From Thermodesulfomicrobium sp. WS (lineage in GTDB: Bacteria; Desulfobacterota; Desulfovibrionia; Desulfovibrionales; Desulfomicrobiaceae), in NCBI RefSeq assembly GCF_027925145.1, contig NZ_AP027130.1, positions 558,001 through 622,000 on the forward strand: DNA of 64,000 nt, written 5' to 3'. The notes below the pieces were generated by a model. The model searched no databases. It saw only the letters and a list, made by a program, of their open reading frames with translations, and had not been told where the DNA came from. Made by a program: the position numbers and the translations under genes. Positions 1 through 11,958 of this stretch are shown here, piece after piece. Every line of letters begins with the position of its first letter. Position 1 is the stretch's first letter.

Positions 1-566
1 TCTTCGCTAAGCTCCGGGCCAAAGCGCCAGAATGCCAGGAGCGTTGCGCGCCAGGCGTCTTCATCCTTTCGCTCGCCGATGGCTTTGGCGAGGGCGGCAA
101 AATGGCGGAATGCGCGCTCTTTGATGTCCGAGACGTCCGTATCATGGAGGGCGTGGAGATCGATTTCCTCTCCGGTAAGGGGATGGATGAGGATCGGTGC
201 TGTGGTCCAGCGGACTTGAGCCCAGTTCGCCACTGGAAACGTGCGCTGCGTCCCGGACTTGGTGGTGACGGTGCGTTCCTCCATGGGCCATTGCGGTCGA
301 TCCGCGGCTGCTGCCCACCAGTCGGCCCGCTGGATCTGGCGGTAGATATCGCTGGCAAGACTTTGCGGAAAAAGAATCTTGGCGAGCACTTCGTCGTTGT
401 CCGGGTCTATCTGGCTGCCGAGTTGCTCGAGGCCCATGAGGCGGCGGAGCGCTCGGGAGGTCCCGTTTTCGTGGCCTTCGGGGTCCCGTAAGAGGACCAA
501 GGCTTTTTCCGCGGGGTCGTGCAGCCGGGCGGCGAGCTTGGTTTGCCAAAGGCGAGCAGTATTCAT
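1..566 (-). CDS. cmr2: Cmr2/Cas10 of a type III-B CRISPR system, N-terminal part only
   Basis: Only about 188 N-terminal residues are in the window; the gene runs off the left edge. The start (MNTARLWQTKLAARLHDPAEK) is cut here to its motif: a KLAARLHDPAEKALVL stretch near residues 9-24, typical of the N-terminus of Cmr2, with the HD pair that belongs to the nuclease-like domain of Cas10 proteins. Cas10/Cmr2 is the large subunit of the RNA-guided type III-B effector and usually makes cyclic oligoadenylate through a GGDD palm domain, which would lie outside the window. The ATG lies four bases past the cmr1 stop, so the two are surely cotranscribed and translationally close. Family call is from pattern recognition; the palm domain could not be inspected. 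Confidence 0.8.
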   Translation of the reverse strand, partial: MNTARLWQTKLAARLHDPAEKALVLLRDPEGHENGTSRALRRLMGLEQLGSQIDPDNDEVLAKILFPQSLASDIYRQIQRADWWAAAADRPQWPMEERTVTTKSGTQRTFPVANWAQVRWTTAPILIHPLTGEEIDLHALHDTDVSDIKERAFRHFAALAKAIGERKDEDAWRATLLAFWRFGPELSE

Positions 567-570
567 GGGG

Positions 571-1602
571 TTACTCCGAAATGCGCTGCAGTTTTGATTC
601 TGAAGAGCTGTCGAGGAAATGGTGAACCTTCTTCCAAATGCGAATGAAGGTTTCTTCTTGAGGTTTGAAGGATGCAGGCGGGAGATGGGGCATATGAAAG
701 ATGACGCCTACCACCTGTTGATCTTTGCTGCGCCGAACCTTGAAACGGAGTTGGTTGGGGAGGCGGCAATTGCCCCAGGCCGCTACGCTGTGCCTCGTGA
801 CCGGGTAGGCGAGCCAATGTCGGTCTTCTGGAGATCCTTCTCCTGCGGTGAAGCGGAATTGCGTCCGCAGATTGATTTTGATGGTGGCGAGGGTTTTCAT
901 CAGACTCTGCCAATCAGAATGCGGCTCGGTCTGCCAGATGAGTGCGCCTTGGTCGTCTTGGCCGATCGCCTGGGGCCAATCGCTTTGCAGGCACTTACGC
1001 CAGTCCCGTAGGGGGATTAGTCCCGAAAGGGCAAACGCCCCTTCTTGCGGCTGAAGCACATAGGATCCCCATCCATTGCGGGACCGACCACCAAGGGTTC
1101 CAAAGCGGTCCATGAGCCAGAGGGCGTGCTCCACGAGGGGCGCTTCCTCTTCTGGGTAGGCGATGGACAGTGTGGCGGATTCGTCGGCCTGGATGGCGGC
1201 ATTGGCCTTGAGTTTGGGACTGCGTTCGCCCCGGGGAAGCGTGAGGGGGCCGTAGCCGAGGTAGAGGTCGCTTCCCACAGGGAACCGTACTTCGGGGTGA
1301 GAGACCTGGCTGAGTGGGGACCAGGATCGCTGTTTTCCTTCTTCCCAGGAGCTCAGTCGCAGCAGGACATGGCTTTTGCAGAATGCACCATCGAGCCATG
1401 CATTGCCAAAAATTTTGCCTTCTATTTCGCGCATTTTGGCTATATCGACGCAAAAATTTGTGCTTGCAGCATACGCCACGCGCCACCATTGGCGGAGATT
1501 GGCCTTGATAGGTGGGGTTCGCCATCGGCCGCTTTGTTGGGCATCCCCAAGGAATGCAGGGGTAATAAAGGATAACAGAAATTTTTGTTTTTTCATTTTC
1601 AT
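571..1602 (-). CDS. cmr1: Cmr1, RAMP-superfamily subunit of the type III-B effector
   Basis: A 343-residue protein whose N-terminus reads like Cmr1: after a short beta strand comes FLGDAQQSGRWRTPPIKA and then LRQWWRV, the family's conserved region. A glycine-rich stretch (GGRSRNGWGSY) around residue 175 resembles the G-loop of RAMP domains. Cmr1 caps the Cmr complex and binds near the 3' end of the crRNA. I chose the ATG at 1602 over one seven codons upstream because GGAGAGGGAG sits at proper spacing before it and lies inside the longer reading. It follows cas6 by 30 bases and precedes cmr2 by four, so this is one leftward operon. Confidence 0.85.
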   Translation of the reverse strand: MKMKKQKFLLSFITPAFLGDAQQSGRWRTPPIKANLRQWWRVAYAASTNFCVDIAKMREIEGKIFGNAWLDGAFCKSHVLLRLSSWEEGKQRSWSPLSQVSHPEVRFPVGSDLYLGYGPLTLPRGERSPKLKANAAIQADESATLSIAYPEEEAPLVEHALWLMDRFGTLGGRSRNGWGSYVLQPQEGAFALSGLIPLRDWRKCLQSDWPQAIGQDDQGALIWQTEPHSDWQSLMKTLATIKINLRTQFRFTAGEGSPEDRHWLAYPVTRHSVAAWGNCRLPNQLRFKVRRSKDQQVVGVIFHMPHLPPASFKPQEETFIRIWKKVHHFLDSSSESKLQRISE

Positions 1603-1632
1603 GGGTTGCTCCCTCTCCGCCATACGGTTTTC

Positions 1633-2550
1633 TTACTCAATGACTCGGTATTCCATCCATCCCAGTCCGAATGTAGTTTGTTTGCCTATTCGTAAAACTT
1701 CCGCTGCCGTCAATAGGGGAGTGAATTCCGTGAGGTCGCCGCGGTAGAGAATTCTGCCGGTCAGTCCGCCCAAAAGCATTTCCCGCTCTTGGCGGCTGGA
1801 GAAGCGGCGATGGTCGATCCACTCCAGCTCGTCGCGCGCGGTGGTGATGGAGGCCGCCCGCTTGGCCAGTCCGCGGTAGTCCAGGGGCGGCTCGCCTGCG
1901 CCAAAGGCGTGAAAAAGGCTGGAGACACGCCGTAAAGCACCCCGTATGAGCACGTCGAAGGGCAGCTTTCCTGCGAGATGGTTGTCCGCCTTGAGGCGTA
2001 CCGGCGTGCGCCAGCGCACTTCCACGGCACGGGCCGGAACTGGAGGGATTTGGGCGAGATCCAGCTCGTCGGGGGCAGTGCCCTGGAGCACGTGGGGACT
2101 GCGGGCGTCGTAGATGCGCTGGCCGCGGTACGAGACCGCCTGCAGGGCAAAGCGCGCCCGGGGCCGCACTTCTCCTCGGCCGATCCCCGATTGCCCCATG
2201 CGCTCAAAAGCTGCGATGAAATACGGGAGATACTCTGTGGCCGACCCGAAGAGGATCAGCGAAAAGTCGAACGATTCTCCTTTGCGGAAGGCCCGCTCTC
2301 GGGTTGTTGGGGGGATGATGGCATAGGGATGCGGCGCCAGGCCGTGGGCGTCGTTGGTAGTGGGCTCGAACACCGTGGGATAGATGCAGCGGCTTCGCAC
2401 GAGGCAAATGCGGCAGTCCCGCTCTCCCATGGGGCAGGCCACCCGCTTGAGGGCCCAGCCAAAGGCGCCGCGAAAGGTCGAGCCTTTGAATTCCGGGAGC
2501 ACGGCGTTTTCTTCGAACACGGCATGAAAGTCGTATTGGGCAAGGCGCAT
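1633..2550 (-). CDS. cas6: Cas6-type CRISPR precursor RNA endoribonuclease
   Basis: A 305-residue protein. Near residue 25 it has FKGSTFRGAFGWALKR, then a four-cysteine patch (CPMGERDCRICLVRSRC) followed by YPTVFEP, the arrangement of the PF10040 Cas6 family. The C-terminus has the glycine-rich RAMP loop (GKQTTFGLGWMEY). Cas6 cuts the repeat RNA to make crRNAs that load into the Cmr complex. The start at 2550 is set by AGGAGG seven bases upstream; a longer upstream reading has no ribosome site. It is the first gene of the cas6-cmr1-cmr2 operon. No repeat array is seen in the window, so the array probably lies to the left. Confidence 0.85.
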   Translation of the reverse strand: MRLAQYDFHAVFEENAVLPEFKGSTFRGAFGWALKRVACPMGERDCRICLVRSRCIYPTVFEPTTNDAHGLAPHPYAIIPPTTRERAFRKGESFDFSLILFGSATEYLPYFIAAFERMGQSGIGRGEVRPRARFALQAVSYRGQRIYDARSPHVLQGTAPDELDLAQIPPVPARAVEVRWRTPVRLKADNHLAGKLPFDVLIRGALRRVSSLFHAFGAGEPPLDYRGLAKRAASITTARDELEWIDHRRFSSRQEREMLLGGLTGRILYRGDLTEFTPLLTAAEVLRIGKQTTFGLGWMEYRVIE

Positions 2551-2624
2551 GGGTCCTCCTGGAGAGTGTGTACGGGAGTCGGCAGGATTTTTTTGCGTAC
2601 CCGGAGGGGATGTCCGGCCTTGGG

Positions 2625-3122
2625 TTAGGGGTGTCTTTGGGGCGCGAATCTCGTGTCCGCGCGGGCCGTTGCGGCGTGGGCGTCCTTTCCTTCGAGCCAT
2701 CCGGAACGGGCCGGGCCTGGGCAGTCAAAGGCCGGCACGTAAGGTTTGATGTCCAAAAGCGGCGTGCCGTCGATCACGTCGATCCCCCGCACCCAAAGCA
2801 CCGTTTCTTCCCGCCGCAAAAGCTGGACGACGGAAAGGCCGATGGCATTGGGCCGAGCCGGTGCCCGCGTGGCAAAAACCCCATGCACTGCAGTGTCGAG
2901 AAAGGGGACGACCAGCGGCTTCCACGGGCCGCTTCGGTGGAAGTGGTAGAGGAGAATGAGATGGGAAAACCCCTCAATGTCGTGCAGGGCTTGGGCGTAG
3001 CAGGCGTCGAGCTCGACGCGGCCTTCCACGTCCGCCGCGCCTGTGGGCTGGATGGGGACGCCGCAGGCCTCGGAGAAGGGGGTGCGGAGGATGCCAATGG
3101 GGTGGTAGGTGATTGAGGACAT
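2625..3122 (-). CDS. trmO: TrmO/TsaA-type tRNA methyltransferase
   Basis: A 165-residue protein of the TsaA/YaeB/VirR family (TrmO), which uses S-adenosylmethionine to N6-methylate threonylcarbamoyl-adenosine at position 37 of some tRNAs. It shows the family pattern: an early PIGILRTPFSE strand, then GVPIQP, a YHFH segment, FATRAPARPNAIGLSVV in the middle, and GIDVIDGTPLLDIKPYVP near residue 130. The start at 3122 follows GAGG with normal spacing. Bacterial versions are often 230 residues or more; this is the short single-domain form without a C-terminal extension, so substrate specificity is less certain. It lies 75 bases upstream of cas6 on the same strand and may share a transcript. Confidence 0.8.
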   Translation of the reverse strand: MSSITYHPIGILRTPFSEACGVPIQPTGAADVEGRVELDACYAQALHDIEGFSHLILLYHFHRSGPWKPLVVPFLDTAVHGVFATRAPARPNAIGLSVVQLLRREETVLWVRGIDVIDGTPLLDIKPYVPAFDCPGPARSGWLEGKDAHAATARADTRFAPQRHP

Positions 3123-3342
3123 AAGGAAACCTCGCAACGGATTGGAGAGGCATGCGTCCTTTCCAGGGAGGCGTGTGCTGCAGCCGTGGAGAGGATGCGT
3201 CCTGGGGTGGTTGTGAACGCATTGGCTCATAGAGAAATTTTGCCGGACCGGGAAGGGTCGCGCTCCGGCAAAAGAAAGACGGGGAATCTCCTGGCGGGGA
3301 CGCTGGCTTGGGAGCGAAATGCTTGCGACGGCAAAAAAGTGT

Positions 3343-3372
3343 TTGACAAAGTCCGCGCCGGACGCCTAGAAG
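3343..3372 (+). promoter_or_regulatory. Likely sigma-70 promoter of the tRNA-Pro/tRNA-Thr unit
   Basis: A perfect TTGACA (3343-3348) is followed after 18 bases by TAGAAG (3367-3372, four of six matches). It ends 13 bases before the tRNA-Pro gene, the right distance for a tRNA promoter. The spacer is GC-rich. Confidence 0.5.
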
Positions 3373-3385
3373 CGCCTTCCGTTGT

Positions 3386-3462
3386 CGGGATGTAGCGCAG
3401 TCTGGGAGCGCACTTGAATGGGGTTCAAGGGGCCGGAGGTTCAAATCCTCTCATCCCGACCA
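3386..3462 (+). tRNA. tRNA-Pro (anticodon GGG)
   Basis: Folds as a full cloverleaf: acceptor CGGGATG pairs with CATCCCG, the anticodon stem CTTGA/TCAAG closes a loop with GGG at positions 34-36, and the T arm is GGAGG-TTCAAAT-CCTCT-like. The first pair is C1-G72, as is usual in bacterial tRNA-Pro. CCA is encoded. Confidence 0.93.
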
Positions 3463-3472
3463 CGACGGCATC

Positions 3473-3548
<76 letters not shown>

Positions 3549-3556
3549 GCGAATCC

Positions 3557-3581
3557 GCCGGCCCATAAGGGCCGGCTTTTT
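3557..3581 (+). terminator. Rho-independent terminator of the tRNA-Pro/Thr unit
   Basis: An eight-base-pair perfect stem (GCCGGCCC/GGGCCGGC) with loop ATAA is followed by five T. It starts eight bases after tRNA-Thr. Confidence 0.9.
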
Positions 3582-3689
3582 GATTCGGTGTCGTGCGGGG
3601 CGCGTTGTGGCGCGAGAGAGGGGGTTGGTCTGCTTGTTCCTTGAAAAGAATGGGCTTTTAAGAACAATCCCGATTCTTGCAATTTTTTC

Positions 3690-3717
3690 TTGACCGCTGT
3701 TTGGTTTTTTCTCTAAA
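3690..3717 (+). promoter_or_regulatory. Candidate rRNA promoter P1
   Basis: TTGACC (3690-3695), 16-base T-rich spacer, TCTAAA (3712-3717). This is the most upstream of the promoter-like boxes ahead of the 16S gene. Confidence 0.45.
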
Positions 3718-3800
3718 GGTTTTCTTCCCGCGAGCGAGCAGGTCTTGCCCGTGGGGTTCTTGGAAAGGCAAAGGAGTTTTGGGTCGGGGCGAAAAAGTCC

Positions 3801-3830
3801 TTGACAGCGGAGGGTGGTGCTCTGTAGGGG
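3801..3830 (+). promoter_or_regulatory. Candidate rRNA promoter P2
   Basis: A perfect TTGACA preceded by CC, with a GC-rich spacer and a weak -10 like TAGGGG about 18 bases on. It closely resembles the next box 77 bases downstream, as if the promoter segment had been duplicated. Confidence 0.35.
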
Positions 3831-3877
3831 GTGCGTCCCTTCGGGAGGGGGCTGGATGGCCCCGGAAAAAAAACTCC

Positions 3878-3906
3878 TTGACAGGGGGTGGGGGTCTCGG
3901 TAGAGG
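3878..3906 (+). promoter_or_regulatory. Candidate rRNA promoter P3
   Basis: A perfect TTGACA preceded by CC, a 17-base G-rich spacer and TAGAGG as -10. A fourth TTGACA at 3939-3944 has no -10 at the right distance and lies in the leader that pairs with sequence behind the 16S gene. Confidence 0.4.
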
Positions 3907-3946
3907 CGCCGACCTCGCGCCCGGAAGGGCAACGGTCTTTGACAAA

Positions 3947-3963
3947 TAAATAGCGAGAAGAAC
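3947..3963 (+). other. 5' arm of the 16S precursor processing stem
   Basis: AAATAGCGAGAAGAAC at about 3948-3963 is the reverse complement of GTTCTTCTCGCTATTT at about 5569-5584, just after the 16S 3' end. The two arms would form the long helix that RNase III cuts in pre-16S rRNA. Seen directly as complementarity; the processing role is by analogy. Confidence 0.75.
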
Positions 3964-4006
3964 CAAAGGTAAGGTTTCTACGGCAACTTGGTTGCCTTGA
4001 CGTTTC

Positions 4007-5560
<1,554 letters not shown>

Positions 5561-5613
5561 TCGGAAGAGTTCTTCTCGCTATTTACTTGCAAGGGTTGTT
5601 GTCCTTGCGGTGG

Positions 5614-5690
5614 GGGCTTGTAGCTCAGGTGGTCAGAGCGCACGCCTGATAAGCGTGAGGTCGGAAGTTCAAGTCTTCCCAGGCCCACCA
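5614..5690 (+). tRNA. tRNA-Ile (anticodon GAT)
   Basis: Acceptor GGGCTTG pairs with CAGGCCC, anticodon loop CTGATAA gives GAT, CCA is encoded. It is in the usual 16S-23S spacer position. Confidence 0.95.
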
Positions 5691-5693
5691 AGT

Positions 5694-5769
5694 GGGGGTG
5701 TAGCTCAGCTGGGAGAGCGCCTGCCTTGCACGCAGGAGGTCATCAGTTCGAACCTGTTCACCTCCACCA
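5694..5769 (+). tRNA. tRNA-Ala (anticodon TGC)
   Basis: Acceptor GGGGGTG pairs with CACCTCC and keeps the G3-U70 wobble that defines alanine identity. The anticodon loop TTGCACG-type gives TGC and CCA is encoded. Four bases after tRNA-Ile. Confidence 0.95.
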
Positions 5770-5864
5770 CAACAAGGTTTGCCCTTGGGTCCTCGAGCGA
5801 GGTATCGCTAGGGGACATGAGCGGAAAGCTTGTGGTTCATTGACAGAAGAATAGAGGGAAAGAG

Positions 5865-8803
<2,939 letters not shown>

Positions 8804-8829
8804 CTTCTCTCTATTATTCTTATATTTTT

Positions 8830-8947
8830 CTCCTGGCGGTCATAGCGGAGGTGTCCCACCCGAACCCATTCCGAACTCGGCAGTGAAACCCTCCAGCGCC
8901 GATGCTACTGCGGGCCTTCCCGTGGGAAAGTAGGTCGCTGCCAGGAG
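8830..8947 (+). rRNA. rrf: 5S ribosomal RNA
   Basis: Terminal helix CTCCTGGC/GCCAGGAG encloses about 118 nt with the standard CCCGAACCCATTCCGAACTC block and CGGGAAAGTAGGTCGCTG-type 3' part. Confidence 0.95.
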
Positions 8948-8958
8948 TTTTTTTTCCC

Positions 8959-8990
8959 AAAAAAACGCCCCCACCCAGGGGCGTTTTTTG
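8959..8990 (+). terminator. Rho-independent terminator of the rRNA operon
   Basis: A-tract, CGCCCC stem pairing with GGGGCG, loop CACCCA and a six-T run. The symmetric A and T tracts would let it work on either strand. It begins 12 bases after 5S. Confidence 0.93.
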
Positions 8991-9268
8991 CTCGCCCGAA
9001 CCATCCCTCCTTCCTTCCCCGTGGACCGTGAAACACGGCCCGTTTTCCAGCAGCGGATAGGCCGCGTTCAATCCACGCCCCGCGTGGAACAGTGGCGCGA
9101 GCCACATGAACCAGGCGTACCGCAAGGCGTACTTTGATCGTCTGGGACTGGTATCGGTGCGCGACACCGTGCGACGACTCCCGTGTGTTTCATGAACTGC
9201 CGGATGCGCAGCCGCACGTCCGGTGGGGTGAGAGGACGGCGGAGGTGACCCCGCCTCCTCCTCGATTG
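8991..9268 (+). mobile_element. 3' remnant of a group II intron
   Basis: The last part of a bacterial group II intron sits directly behind the rRNA terminator. At about 9082-9192 a plus-strand frame reads WNSGASHMNQAYRKAYF and then DRLGLVSVRDT before TGA at 9193, which matches my memory of the end of group II intron maturases. GAACTGCCGGATGC... to ...GCACGTCCGGTGGGG (about 9194-9227) folds as a domain V-like hairpin with a bulge, and GAGAGGACGGCGGAGG...CCTCCTCCTCGAT (to about 9267) folds like domain VI. The rest of the intron and the reverse transcriptase are gone; 8991-9080 shows nothing recognisable. Location after a terminator is typical of some class C introns. Confidence 0.6.
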
Positions 9269-9269
9269 G

Positions 9270-10106
9270 CTAGAGTCTGCGGAGGGCGTCCACGACCGCG
9301 TCGATGATCCACGCAGGGGTGGATGCCCCGGCGGTCACCCCGATGGTGGTGAAGGTTGCCATCTCGGCCGGCAGTTCGGCCGCGGTTTCCACGTGCCAGG
9401 TGGGCCGGCCGCATTCGGCGCCGATTTGCGCCAGGCGTCGGGTATTGCCGCTGTTTTTCCCCCCTACCACCACGAGTCCGTCCACCTGGCGGCACAGGGC
9501 GCGCACCTCGTCTTGGCGCAGCTTGGTGGCGTCGCAAATGGTGTCCAGGACGGTGAGCTCCGGGATCCGGGCCTGGAGCAGGGCCGCGATGCGGCGAAAT
9601 TCCGTGCGGTCTTGGGTGGTCTGGGCGGCAAGCACCGCTGGGCCGAAGGGATGCGGGAGGCAGTCGAGCTCCTCGGCGCTCTGGAAGACCACGGCCCGCT
9701 CTGCGCGGCTTTTGAGCCCCTGCACCTCGGGGTGATCGGGCTCGCCGAAGAGGAGCAGCGGCGTCCCCTTGTGGCAATGGCGTTCGATGAGCACCTGCGC
9801 CTTTTTCACCTTGGGACAGGTGGCGTCCACCACGGTCAGCGGGCGTTGGGCTAGGGCGCGCGCGGTGTCCACCGGGATGCCGTGGGCACGCACCAGGACC
9901 ACGGCATGGTCGGGGATCTCTTCGAGGCTGTGGGCCACGCGCACCCCGCGCTGGTGGTAGCGGGCAAGCACCTGGGGGTTATGGATGATGGGGCCTAGGG
10001 TGACGATGGTGCGGCCTGGGTGCTCGGCCATGGCCTGGTCCAATTGGCGCAGGGCCCGGGCAACCCCCATACAAAAGCCCGCGGTCTTGGCGAGGATGAT
10101 GTTCAT
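9270..10106 (-). CDS. ispH: 4-hydroxy-3-methylbut-2-enyl diphosphate reductase (IspH/LytB)
   Basis: A 278-residue protein that makes IPP and DMAPP in the last step of the MEP isoprenoid pathway, using a [4Fe-4S] cluster. The three cluster cysteines are in family context: AGFCMGV near residue 12, VDATCPKV near 96 and DTICDAT near 192. The HGI motif (RAHGIP) and the late GKNSGNT segment are also present. The start at 10106 has GGAGG upstream and overlaps the stop of the dus gene by four bases (ATGA), so the two are translationally coupled. Its stop lies two bases past the group II intron tail. Confidence 0.95.
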   Translation of the reverse strand: MNIILAKTAGFCMGVARALRQLDQAMAEHPGRTIVTLGPIIHNPQVLARYHQRGVRVAHSLEEIPDHAVVLVRAHGIPVDTARALAQRPLTVVDATCPKVKKAQVLIERHCHKGTPLLLFGEPDHPEVQGLKSRAERAVVFQSAEELDCLPHPFGPAVLAAQTTQDRTEFRRIAALLQARIPELTVLDTICDATKLRQDEVRALCRQVDGLVVVGGKNSGNTRRLAQIGAECGRPTWHVETAAELPAEMATFTTIGVTAGASTPAWIIDAVVDALRRL

Positions 10107-11065
10107 GGGTCCTCCTTGAGATCGGCGATGCAGGTCAGGGCCTCCTCCCAGGTGGAGCAGTGGATGAGGCGGGTGCGGATGGCGCGCGCCTGGGGCATGC
10201 CCCGGAAAAAGCGGGGGGCGAGGGTGCGTAGCTGCAAGAGCCCTTGGCGCGGAGAGCCCCATTGGTGGTGGAGGGCTGCGAGGCGGGCGATGCACTCGTG
10301 GATGGAGGCGAGACTTCGGGCAGGCGGCGGGGTGCCGCGCATGAGCGCGGTGAAGCGCGCAAAGATGGCCGGATCCCCCATGGCGCCGCGGGCGAACATC
10401 ACCCCGTCCACGCCGGTTGTCTCCAGACAGCGAACGCCATCCTCAGCGGTGAAGAGGTCCCCGCTGGCAAGCACCGGAAGGGCCACGGTCGCTTTGAGGC
10501 GGCGCAGGTGTTCGGTGCGGGCGGTTCCGGAAAACCCTTGGCTGGCGGTGCGCGGGTGCAGCGTGATCCAGCCGACGCCCACGGCTTCCAGGCGGCGGGC
10601 GATGTCCAGGTAGGTGTGCTGGGTTTCGTTCCAGCCAAGGCGCAGCTTGACGCCTACCGCATTGCGTCCTGCGGCGGCCACCATGGCCTCGGCCGCGGCG
10701 CTGATGCGGCCAGGGTCCCGGAGCAAGGCCGCCCCAGCGCCGGTCTTGGTCACCTTGGGCACGGCGCACCCGGCATTGAGGTCGAACCACAAAAACCCCT
10801 GCTGACGCAACCGCGCCGTGGCCTTGCCGAGGACTTCCGGCTCCGCGCCAAAGAGCTGCACCACGAGCGGGTGGTCTTCCGGACAGGTGGCAAGGAGATC
10901 CGCAGTGCCGGAAGATCCCAGGAGCAGCCCCTTGGCGCTCACCATTTCCGTGACCGCCACAGCGCAGCCGTGCTCCCGGCAAAGCAGCCGAAACGGCAGG
11001 TTGGAGTAGCCTGCCAGCGGCGCAAGCCACGGTTGCAGCGCAGAGATCGGAGGGGGGTGCACCAT
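10103..11065 (-). CDS. tRNA-dihydrouridine synthase
   Basis: A 320-residue flavoenzyme that reduces uridines in tRNA D-loops with FMN and NADPH. It opens with WLAPLAGYSNLPFRLLCREHG, here split across the FMN-binding barrel start, has QLFGAEPEVL and DLNAGCAVPKV with the catalytic cysteine near residue 100, then VKLRLGW, LHPRTASQGFSG and VLASGDLFTAEDG. This is the Dus family order. Whether it is DusA, DusB or DusC type cannot be decided by eye; single-Dus genomes usually carry the DusB type. It overlaps ispH by four bases. Confidence 0.9.
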   Translation of the reverse strand: MVHPPPISALQPWLAPLAGYSNLPFRLLCREHGCAVAVTEMVSAKGLLLGSSGTADLLATCPEDHPLVVQLFGAEPEVLGKATARLRQQGFLWFDLNAGCAVPKVTKTGAGAALLRDPGRISAAAEAMVAAAGRNAVGVKLRLGWNETQHTYLDIARRLEAVGVGWITLHPRTASQGFSGTARTEHLRRLKATVALPVLASGDLFTAEDGVRCLETTGVDGVMFARGAMGDPAIFARFTALMRGTPPPARSLASIHECIARLAALHHQWGSPRQGLLQLRTLAPRFFRGMPQARAIRTRLIHCSTWEEALTCIADLKEDP

Positions 11066-11232
11066 GGCCCAAGCCTACAAAGAGGGCCAGGAAAGTCAAA
11101 GATTGGGTGTCCGCAGCTCGAGGGTTTTTGGGACACCGTGTTGCGTTCGTACCGCGGGCGTGCGTTGCATGGGCCTTCAGAGGGGAGAGGCGCTTCAAGA
11201 CCGGCCTTGATCTCTCGGAAATCGGTGACGGC

Positions 11233-11652
11233 CTACCGCCCTTCGCTCTCCAAGATGAGTTCCACTTCGTCCACGGTCAGACCTGTGGATTGGGCCAGGG
11301 CTTGGGGGGACTGGCCGCGGCGTCGGCCGCTGACGATGATATGACGCAAGAATTCCGGTGACTTGGTGTAGCGTTCCGCCTCTTGGAGTAATCGGCGCAG
11401 ATGGGTGGCGGTTTGGGTGAGTTGGGCGTCAAGCCGGGCGAGCTCTTCTTGGCGCTCGGCGAAACTGGCCACCAGCTCTTGCTCCAACCGGGTGTTCCAG
11501 GCGAGCTTTTCCATGAATTCGCTCTGGCGTTCTTGCAGGGTGCGGATGAGCGCCTCGGATTGCCGCAGCCGCAGGTACAGAAAAATCGCCACCGCAGCCA
11601 AGAGCACTTCCACTACCGAAGAGGCGAGCAGGATCCCCACGGGCCAGTCCAT
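11233..11652 (-). CDS. Membrane-anchored coiled-coil protein of the flagellar operon (DUF6115-like tail)
   Basis: A 139-residue protein with one N-terminal membrane helix (about residues 5-27), a charged helix with heptad-like pattern (30-95) and a small C-terminal helix-turn-helix-like segment ending VDEVELILESEG, a pattern I associate with DUF6115 proteins in flagellar gene clusters. It is the last gene of the leftward flagellar operon, three bases after its neighbour, which argues for a role in basal body or export assembly, but that is inference only. No enzyme motif is visible. Confidence 0.6.
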   Translation of the reverse strand: MDWPVGILLASSVVEVLLAAVAIFLYLRLRQSEALIRTLQERQSEFMEKLAWNTRLEQELVASFAERQEELARLDAQLTQTATHLRRLLQEAERYTKSPEFLRHIIVSGRRRGQSPQALAQSTGLTVDEVELILESEGR

Positions 11653-11654
11653 GG

Positions 11655-11954
11655 TTATACCTCGGTATCCAGGAGGCGGCCGCGTTGGGGCTCGCCGTCT
11701 TCTGCTGCCAAGAAAGCCTCGCGCCCCTGCGGGGACGATGGCGATCCCGTGAGGGACTCTTGCCGCCGTGCTGCGCTCTGTTGGGCGCTTTTGTGCATTT
11801 TTTGGACACGGTTTTTTTGGAGCTCGGTCTTTTTTTGCACGATATCGCCAGCCAAAGATTGAAAGATCTCTGGATGCGCCTGCATCAGGTGGTGGAGTTG
11901 CTGGGCATTGGGGATTTGGGCCAGCAGCGTGGCGAGATCGATAGAATGGACCAT
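11655..11954 (-). CDS. Small conserved-looking protein of the flagellar operon, function unknown
   Basis: A 99-residue soluble protein, rich in Gln, Lys and Arg in its second half, with no recognised motif. The first 40 residues look like a compact helical domain (LLAQIPNAQQLHHLMQAHPEI) and the remainder is low complexity. It sits between the fliL-like gene (five bases away) and the coiled-coil gene (three bases away), so it is clearly part of the flagellar operon. Its coding status is supported by tight spacing on both sides. Confidence 0.55.
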   Translation of the reverse strand: MVHSIDLATLLAQIPNAQQLHHLMQAHPEIFQSLAGDIVQKKTELQKNRVQKMHKSAQQSAARRQESLTGSPSSPQGREAFLAAEDGEPQRGRLLDTEV

Positions 11955-11958
11955 GGGG

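Noticed and set aside
1-3122. CRISPR repeat array
   Set aside because: No spaced direct repeats seen beside the cas genes in the window.
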